A stretch of 18,897 bases of DNA from Flavobacteriales bacterium UBA4474. GTDB lineage: Bacteria; Bacteroidota; Bacteroidia; Flavobacteriales_D; Sanyastnellaceae. How positions within the stretch are numbered: position 1 is the first letter of the stretch; each line of letters begins with the position of its first letter. Below the pieces are notes generated by a model. The model was given only the letters and a program-made list of their open reading frames with translations, was not told the origin of the DNA and searched no databases. Of this stretch, positions 14,210 through 18,897 are shown piece by piece. Position numbers and translations under genes: made by a program. The stretch spans positions 1-18,897 of the forward strand of contig DGOE01000153.1 of NCBI GenBank assembly GCA_002389295.1. The letters are read 5' to 3'.

Positions 14210-16408
14210 TCATTCTTCAGTTAAAGCGGCACAGGATTCACCATAGCTCGCCAACAAGCTCAAGATGTCGTTCACGCTCACCAAACCGTCGCCGTCTACA
14301 TCGGTCGCAGATCCCTCGGCAAACTCTCCGAAATCGGACAAAACCTCAAGCAAATCGGTGGCGCCAACAAGGCCATCCCCGTTCACATCAAGCGGGCACA
14401 GCACAGGATCCAATCGCGCCCCGAAGTAATATGACACCTTGGTCAATGTTGAATTTGCGATTTCCACACCAAGTTCTCGACCAGGAAAATCATCTGCGGG
14501 TGGGTGAATGCCGCCCCATATGCGAGACAGGCTGCACTGATCTGAAGCGTCGCGATACGTGGCCCACTGCAAACTGAAGGACGTGCTCGGACCATCTTCA
14601 AACACAAGGAACTGGTTTTGCTCTACGGGAAATTCACCCATTCCTCCGGGAAAATATGGGCTTCCAGTAACAGAAGTCAACACCTCCGCAGCGGCACGAG
14701 AAAAAGTGCTGTGACCACTCACATAACCGGCAAAAGGAGGCGTTACAAAACTTGGCCGCTGGTAGGGCCACCATTCTTCTGCCAGAATCCACCCCACTTC
14801 CGCCTCATCCCAAGTAGGAGAAATGATGGCATCCGGACCTTGCCAAGCCCAAACCTTGATTTTTCCTTCATTGCCTCCTGGTGCCAGCGGATCACCCGCT
14901 TCCACCAACTCAATCCGCCCCGGCACCAATGGCATCCCGTCAGGGTGATATGATGCCAAAGTAGAATCGGTGCGTTGGCCCAAACCGGCCATGTAGCGGA
15001 TGGCCGAAACCGGCCTGATGTAATCGTAGCAACCCTTGTGAGACCAAGCACCAATGGCAGCATCATGCATGGCCCCACCCAAGGTCAAATAAGTCCTCAG
15101 CGTGTAGCGCATGGCGCTGATCTCCTCCCCTTCACCCATCCATTGGGTGGTGAAATCAGGGTGGTCCATGGCTCCATTCAACAAAACAAACCAATGACCC
15201 GGCGGGGTCTCACTCTCGGGTCCATCCGCCCAAAATTCCGCCAGTACCCGTGCGTAGTCACCACGCGCCACAATATTGGGTTCATATGGCGCACCCGTTG
15301 CGGGATTTAGAGCATGCCCTTCACTGAAATCTCCGCCTTCCGTCCAATCGTAAAAGGAGTCCATGGCACCAAAATCAGCAGGCCCTGTTGACCCCAGGTT
15401 GCCCTGTGCACCGGGCCCAATGTCTGACATGACACCATCATCAGGGTGCAGGTGCGCACTCCACATCACGACCATTGAAAAGCCCCAGGCATACGGGTCG
15501 GCTATACCGCCGATGTCATCCCCTTCTCCAAAATAAGGTGGCGCGCCACAATCGAGGTACAATGGCCATTCCAACCCATTGTGCGGCAAAACGGTCTGCA
15601 CTGAATCGTCCAGGGAAAATGGCGCGACATTGCCCCACTCTGCCCCTTGGAAATCCGGCGTTTCACTCAAGACATTTCCCGATTGGTCCACAAAAACGGG
15701 AATGGCCAATGGCTGCCAGGCATTGGGGTCCACCAAGTCCGGATTCCCTGGTGCAGCCAATTCCAAATCTGGATTGATTGGCGCATAAGCGATGTTGGCA
15801 TAATCCATCGACTCATTGGCACCGTCTTGGAGGCCAAATGCGATGAGTTGTGCTCCGATGTAATTGCCCACGGCGGCAGGGCCATCTGATATGTCTTCTG
15901 AGGTAACCGAAGGGTCGTATCCCAAATTCAACATCAGCATTTCAAATCCCGCCAAGGCGTCAGAAGCTCCCGGGCTGCCCGCAAAACGATGGTTCAACAA
16001 CCGATAAGCGGCGTAGCTCATGCTCTCGCACTGTGCCGCCTCCAAAGCCACCGCATCAGAGGGGACATCAAATTGAGCGGAGTCAAAAGGGCATGCAAAG
16101 CCCTGCCAAGTATTGCCCACAAAAACAGGGGCATCCACAGTGTCGTAGAGCGCATACGCATCGTACATCGCTATCGCACAGTGAAACAGGTTTCTGGCAT
16201 GTACCGTCGGCCGAGCAAAGTCTCCGCGAATGGCACTGAGCAAGGCCTCATTCCATTGTCGTGCGACCGTCTCTTCCACCGCAGCTTGACGTGCCGACGC
16301 CGAAGAGCCATAAATGGTGGGCAGTGCATCAGAAGACTGTGCATTTAAGTCTGCACATCCGAAGATGATAAGCACACCAAGGACGAGGGCGAAAGTCAAA
16401 CGGTCCAT
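14210..16408 (-). CDS. Vanadium-dependent haloperoxidase-like enzyme with dockerin-like repeats
   Basis: The 732-residue product starts at ATG 16408 (a TTG two codons earlier is possible). The N-terminal segment LTFALVLGVLIIFGCADLNAQ is a signal peptide; a lipoprotein reading at C18 is conceivable. The PAP2/haloperoxidase core is in the C-terminal half with the full vanadate/phosphate site: KGCYDYIRP (K458, R465), YVSGHSTFS (S564, G565, H566), and SRIWGGIHPPAD (R629, H635, D639). These spacings (K-x6-RP, SGH, SR-x5-H-x3-D) are those of vanadium haloperoxidases, which use peroxide to oxidise halides; acid phosphatase activity is the alternative and the metal cannot be read from sequence. Two dockerin-like calcium loops end the protein (~673-695 DVNGDGLVGATDLL and ~702-724 DVDGDGLVSVNDIL), with no obvious T9SS signal. 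It probably acts outside the inner membrane. It lies 92 bp after xseB. Confidence 0.88.
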   Translation of the reverse strand: MDRLTFALVLGVLIIFGCADLNAQSSDALPTIYGSSASARQAAVEETVARQWNEALLSAIRGDFARPTVHARNLFHCAIAMYDAYALYDTVDAPVFVGNTWQGFACPFDSAQFDVPSDAVALEAAQCESMSYAAYRLLNHRFAGSPGASDALAGFEMLMLNLGYDPSVTSEDISDGPAAVGNYIGAQLIAFGLQDGANESMDYANIAYAPINPDLELAAPGNPDLVDPNAWQPLAIPVFVDQSGNVLSETPDFQGAEWGNVAPFSLDDSVQTVLPHNGLEWPLYLDCGAPPYFGEGDDIGGIADPYAWGFSMVVMWSAHLHPDDGVMSDIGPGAQGNLGSTGPADFGAMDSFYDWTEGGDFSEGHALNPATGAPYEPNIVARGDYARVLAEFWADGPESETPPGHWFVLLNGAMDHPDFTTQWMGEGEEISAMRYTLRTYLTLGGAMHDAAIGAWSHKGCYDYIRPVSAIRYMAGLGQRTDSTLASYHPDGMPLVPGRIELVEAGDPLAPGGNEGKIKVWAWQGPDAIISPTWDEAEVGWILAEEWWPYQRPSFVTPPFAGYVSGHSTFSRAAAEVLTSVTGSPYFPGGMGEFPVEQNQFLVFEDGPSTSFSLQWATYRDASDQCSLSRIWGGIHPPADDFPGRELGVEIANSTLTKVSYYFGARLDPVLCPLDVNGDGLVGATDLLEVLSDFGEFAEGSATDVDGDGLVSVNDILSLLASYGESCAALTEE

Positions 16409-16500
16409 GTTCAATTCAAGATAATAACCTGAGACCCCTCAAGGAGTTCTGCCAAGTCACTATTTGGGACATGGATTTGTCAATGTTGAGTTTTAGTGGC

Positions 16501-16713
16501 TCAATCCCCGTCACCAAGCTCATCCAAGACCTTTTGCACCTCGCCTTCCGCCTTCCGCAAGCGGTCACCACAGAAAGCGATCAACTGCGCCGCGCGTTTG
16601 ACTTTTTCAGCCAATGCATCCACGCCAATCTCGTCTTGCTGCAGTGCATCGAGGATGGTCTTCAACTCTGCAAATGCCGCATCGTATCCTTTGGGGTCCG
16701 GTGTAGTGCTCAT
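16501..16713 (-). CDS. xseB: Exodeoxyribonuclease VII small subunit
   Basis: The 70-residue product has the XseB pattern: an N-terminal YDAAFAELKTILDAL helix, a short turn with DEIGVDALAEKVKRA, and a second helix CGDRLRKAEGEVQKVL. XseB is the small helical subunit that packs on the large subunit XseA; together they degrade single-stranded DNA in both directions to short oligonucleotides. Length is typical. Its ATG follows the xseA stop after one base (TGACATG), so the two are translationally coupled, the expected arrangement. Confidence 0.95.
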   Translation of the reverse strand: MSTTPDPKGYDAAFAELKTILDALQQDEIGVDALAEKVKRAAQLIAFCGDRLRKAEGEVQKVLDELGDGD

Positions 16714-16714
16714 G

Positions 16715-18148
16715 TCAATCTTTGGGGGGTGTAATGGTCTTCACAACAGAGGAGACGCTGCCTTGGGCAAATTCCGTGACGATGACATCGCCCTCTGCAA
16801 GGTCGCGGGCATCGCTCACGGCATGTCCCTCCTTTCTCGTAACGGAAAACCCGCGTTTCAATGTGGGGCCCGGCCCAAGCAGGGCCAAGGTGCCTTTGAC
16901 ACTGCCCACGCGCTCCTCATGCTGTTTAAGTTGCCGCTGGACCTCCGTCCTAAGTTGCGACCCGATGTGCTCTATCTGGCGTTTCTGGGCATCTGAAATA
17001 CCACTGGCCACTGCAGACAGTCCCGCACGCACGCCGCCTATCAGTGTTCGTTGCTCGGACAGCAGGGCAAGCGTCCTTCTGACCACGCCATTGGCGCCAG
17101 AATGCAAGCTTCCCCGCTCCGTGCGGACCATCGTCAGCGGGCGCTCCTTGATGAGGATGGCATACTGACCAAGGTGACTTCTGTTTTCAGCCAGTTGGGC
17201 TTGGGACTCCGCGGCAATGCGCTGCGCTTCAATGCCCACCTCAGACTCAAACCGGGCGGTCCTGTCCACGATAAAAGACGCAACGGCTGTGGGCGTTTTG
17301 CACGCAGTGTGGGCCACCACGTCCACCAAGGTCTGATCCGTTTCGTGGCCAACCCCTACAATCACGGGTACTTCCATTGCAGCAATCGTCCGGCACAATG
17401 AAAGGTCATTAAAGGCATCGAGGTCCAGTTTGGCCCCGCCACCCCGCAGCAAGACCACAGCATCAACGGGGGTCTTCAGTGCCGCGCGGCCAGCTTGCAG
17501 CAAGGCGGCCACCAGCGCTTTCGCAGCCTTTACACCCTGTACCTGCGCGTCGATGATACCGACGTCATGCGCATAGCCGAATTCATTCCCTTCCAAATGC
17601 GCCAAGAAGTCCGTGAAACCGGCCGTGCCTTTCGAGCCTATGAGGATCAAACGCTGCGGGACAGGAGCGAGGGATTCACGCGCATTCCGGCCAATACACC
17701 CCTCCTTCTGCAAGGACTCCAAGGTCGCTTTGCGCCTCCGCTCCATTTCTCCGAGCAATGCGTCCAGATCGATCTCCTGAATGTTGAGTGAAAAGCCCCA
17801 AACAGCATTGAACGCCATCTGCGCACTGAAGACAATTTCCCTGCCGGGCTTCAATACCTCATCGAACTCTTTGCCCAGTGCCTTGCGAATGGCCTGGAGC
17901 TGCCCAGCCCAAATCGTTCCCTTGAGGAAAGCCAAGCGCTGACCATCCTGCTCCTCGACCAAATCCAAATAGGCATACTTCCCTTTGATTTGGAAGTGGC
18001 TGATTTCAGCCCTCACCCAAAACCGCTTCCCTCCTGCTCGGTCGTCGAGCATTTGGCTCACCGCCTTCGTGACCTTGCTCAATGGGTAAACATCGCGCTG
18101 GGGCTGGGCGTTCAAGCCCTCGGAGGACATGTTGGTAGACGACGTCAT
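16715..18148 (-). CDS. xseA: Exodeoxyribonuclease VII large subunit
   Basis: The 477-residue product is the catalytic subunit of exonuclease VII, a metal-tolerant single-strand DNA exonuclease acting in repair and recombination. An N-terminal OB-fold lies at ~20-125 (VYPLSKVTKAV, FWVRAEIS, LKGTIWAGQ). The catalytic domain shows LLRGGGAKLDLDAFND, VGVGHETDQTLVDVVAH (~265-280) and KTPTAVASF, all family hallmarks. A long charged helical stretch (~296-430) precedes the C-terminal LKRGFSVTRKEG segment. I start at ATG 18148; ATG 18130 is equally possible and agrees with a weak TATGTTTC -7-like box at ~18150-18160, while the in-frame starts back to 18202 would place the leader hairpin in coding sequence. 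It is coupled to xseB. Confidence 0.95.
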   Translation of the reverse strand: MTSSTNMSSEGLNAQPQRDVYPLSKVTKAVSQMLDDRAGGKRFWVRAEISHFQIKGKYAYLDLVEEQDGQRLAFLKGTIWAGQLQAIRKALGKEFDEVLKPGREIVFSAQMAFNAVWGFSLNIQEIDLDALLGEMERRRKATLESLQKEGCIGRNARESLAPVPQRLILIGSKGTAGFTDFLAHLEGNEFGYAHDVGIIDAQVQGVKAAKALVAALLQAGRAALKTPVDAVVLLRGGGAKLDLDAFNDLSLCRTIAAMEVPVIVGVGHETDQTLVDVVAHTACKTPTAVASFIVDRTARFESEVGIEAQRIAAESQAQLAENRSHLGQYAILIKERPLTMVRTERGSLHSGANGVVRRTLALLSEQRTLIGGVRAGLSAVASGISDAQKRQIEHIGSQLRTEVQRQLKQHEERVGSVKGTLALLGPGPTLKRGFSVTRKEGHAVSDARDLAEGDVIVTEFAQGSVSSVVKTITPPKD

Positions 18149-18169
18149 GCAGACTTGAAACATACCCAT

Positions 18170-18207
18170 AAAAAGTGGGGAGGTGAACGCCGTTGCGAAC
18201 ACCTCCC
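18170..18207 (-). terminator. Terminator-like hairpin in the xseA leader
   Basis: On the minus strand an 8-bp stem GGGAGGTG/CACCTCCC (18207-18200 with 18185-18178) encloses a 3-bp inner stem CGC/GCG with loop AACG, and is followed by CAC and five T (18174-18170). This has the form of an intrinsic terminator, ending ~21 bases before the xseA ATG at 18148. It may be an attenuator, because no gene to be terminated lies just upstream. Confidence 0.5.
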
Positions 18208-18243
18208 GCTTGAAGAAACCAAAACCATGCTTGCTGATGTTTT

Positions 18244-18281
18244 GGGGCGATGTGAGAAGCGTTCTCGCTTCGTTTGCCCCT
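18244..18281 (-). other. Structured leader element upstream of xseA
   Basis: A 6-bp stem GAAGCG/CGCTTC (18256-18261 with 18266-18271, loop TTCT on +) is nested inside an outer GGGGC/GCCCC pairing (18244-18248 with 18277-18281). An alternative GAGAA/TTCTC pairing (18254-18258 with 18262-18266) competes with the inner stem. It lies in the non-coding stretch before xseA and I recognise no known RNA family. Confidence 0.35.
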
Positions 18282-18344
18282 TTCAGACATGTCGAAGATG
18301 GGGTGGTGATCGGCGGTGGTCACCAACCGCTGTCAGCCTCTGCA

Positions 18345-18358
18345 GTGACATCTGTCAC
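18345..18358. promoter_or_regulatory. Crp/Fnr-like palindrome GTGAC-N4-GTCAC
   Basis: A perfect 5-bp-arm palindrome (GTGAC, spacer ATCT, GTCAC) has the GTGA-N6-TCAC core. It lies ~200 bp before xseA and after the terminator of the upstream cargo gene, so it would belong to the xseA control region. It has the same class of arms as the sites at 8108, 8130 and 10226. Confidence 0.42.
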
Positions 18359-18394
18359 CCATGTCCCGTGATGCAAAAAATGGTGGCAAAAGCA

Positions 18395-18420
18395 GAAGGC
18401 CACCCCGAGGGGTGGCCTTC
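18395..18420 (-). terminator. Intrinsic terminator of the T9SS cargo gene
   Basis: A perfect 12-bp stem GAAGGCCACCCC/GGGGTGGCCTTC (18395-18406 with 18409-18420) with a 2-base centre lies 27 bp after the stop at 18447. On the minus strand an A-rich segment precedes it and TGCTTTT follows. A T-rich run also follows on the plus strand, so it may work in both directions. Confidence 0.8.
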
Positions 18421-18446
18421 CATTTTTATTGCTTTCAATCAGAAGA

Positions 18447-18897
18447 TCACTCGCTGACGAGGAGCTTCTTCACGAGCACGTAGTCGTTGCTCGACATGCG
18501 AATCTGGTACATACCGCTCGAGAGGCTGCTGGCATCGATATCCAGAACATACTGGACGTCTTCGCTGGCATTGCCATCGAACAACTCGGCCACGTATCCG
18601 CCACCCATGGTGTACAGGTCAATGCGCAGGCGCATGTTGTTGGTCACCACGAATCCGAGCGTGCTGTAGTCGTTTGTGGGGTTAGGCTGCAATCCTGTGA
18701 TCCGGATTGGATCCTTCAGGTTGCTCACGCCACCCGTGATGTCGATTGGAGTGTGGCCACTCTGACCGCCACTGACCGTCACGTTGTCGAGGTTGTCGAA
18801 CTCTCCTGTACCCAAGTTGGTGTAGTCGAATTCGGTGCTGTTTCCACAATCGTCTGTGATGGTGTAGCTGTAATCGATCTGCCATCCGAGGCAGCAA
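18447..18897 (-). CDS. T9SS type A sorting-domain protein (5' truncated)
   Basis: This is the C-terminal ~149 residues of a gene whose start lies beyond the right edge; the frame is open to the last base, so the TTG near 18815 is not the start. The visible part begins with a beta-sandwich end (IDYSYTITDDCGNSTEFDYT), similar to the DDCGN strands of HYR/Ig-like repeats. It ends in a textbook T9SS type A signal: LQPNPTNDYSTLGF, MRLRIDLYTMGGGYVAELFDG, LSSGMYQIRM and a basic KKLLVSE tail. It is therefore a surface or secreted protein exported by T9SS; nothing about its activity can be read from this piece. It is separated from xseA by ~300 bp with a terminator. Confidence 0.88.
   Translation of the reverse strand, partial: CCLGWQIDYSYTITDDCGNSTEFDYTNLGTGEFDNLDNVTVSGGQSGHTPIDITGGVSNLKDPIRITGLQPNPTNDYSTLGFVVTNNMRLRIDLYTMGGGYVAELFDGNASEDVQYVLDIDASSLSSGMYQIRMSSNDYVLVKKLLVSE

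Overview
The window looks like chromosomal DNA of a free-living Bacteroidota bacterium, probably in or near the Flavobacteriales. The main reason is the number of type IX secretion system (T9SS) cargo proteins: two clear type A sorting domains, two weaker type A-like tails and one type B (gliding-motility-like) domain. Flavobacterial Cys modules of the form GCTDxxAxNYDxxATxDDGSC and poor Shine-Dalgarno sequences fit this. The DNA is fairly GC-rich for the group. I see no rRNA, tRNA, CRISPR array, insertion sequence or phage gene.

Layout from left to right. Nt 2-1639 (+): the 3' part of a T9SS cargo gene, ending at a strong bidirectional terminator. Nt 1709-4657 (-): a large secreted GH13 alpha-amylase-family enzyme with starch-binding-like and dockerin-like modules. 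Nt 4704-6092 (+): dihydrolipoyl dehydrogenase, transcribed divergently from it and closed by a second terminator. Nt 6161-7971 (-): a small two-helix membrane protein, a secreted T9SS-type protein and a membrane-anchored OB-fold protein. Nt 8156-10166 (-): a tightly overlapping three-gene unit made of a CxxCH-bearing choice-of-anchor V protein, an NTF2-like lipoprotein and a predicted outer-membrane barrel. Nt 10330-10854 (+): a divergent Dps-like ferritin whose ferroxidase residues are almost all replaced. Nt 10858-18148 (-): xseA and xseB, then a vanadium-dependent haloperoxidase-like enzyme with dockerin-like repeats, then a 1108-residue type B cargo protein with about seven Ig-like repeats. 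Nt 18447-18897 (-): the C-terminus of another T9SS cargo protein.

How the parts fit. Most of the window encodes secreted, surface or periplasmic proteins set between housekeeping genes (lpd, xseAB). The best candidate for something undescribed is the 8.1-10.9 kb region. It holds the translationally coupled CxxCH-protein/lipoprotein/barrel unit, the divergent Dps homologue without a normal ferroxidase centre, and a Crp/Fnr-like palindrome between them. Three more palindromes of the same class (TGA-N6-TCA, perfect 5-bp arms) lie in other intergenic regions, two of them in tandem exactly 22 bp apart. That suggests a common regulator, but it is inference from sequence pattern only.
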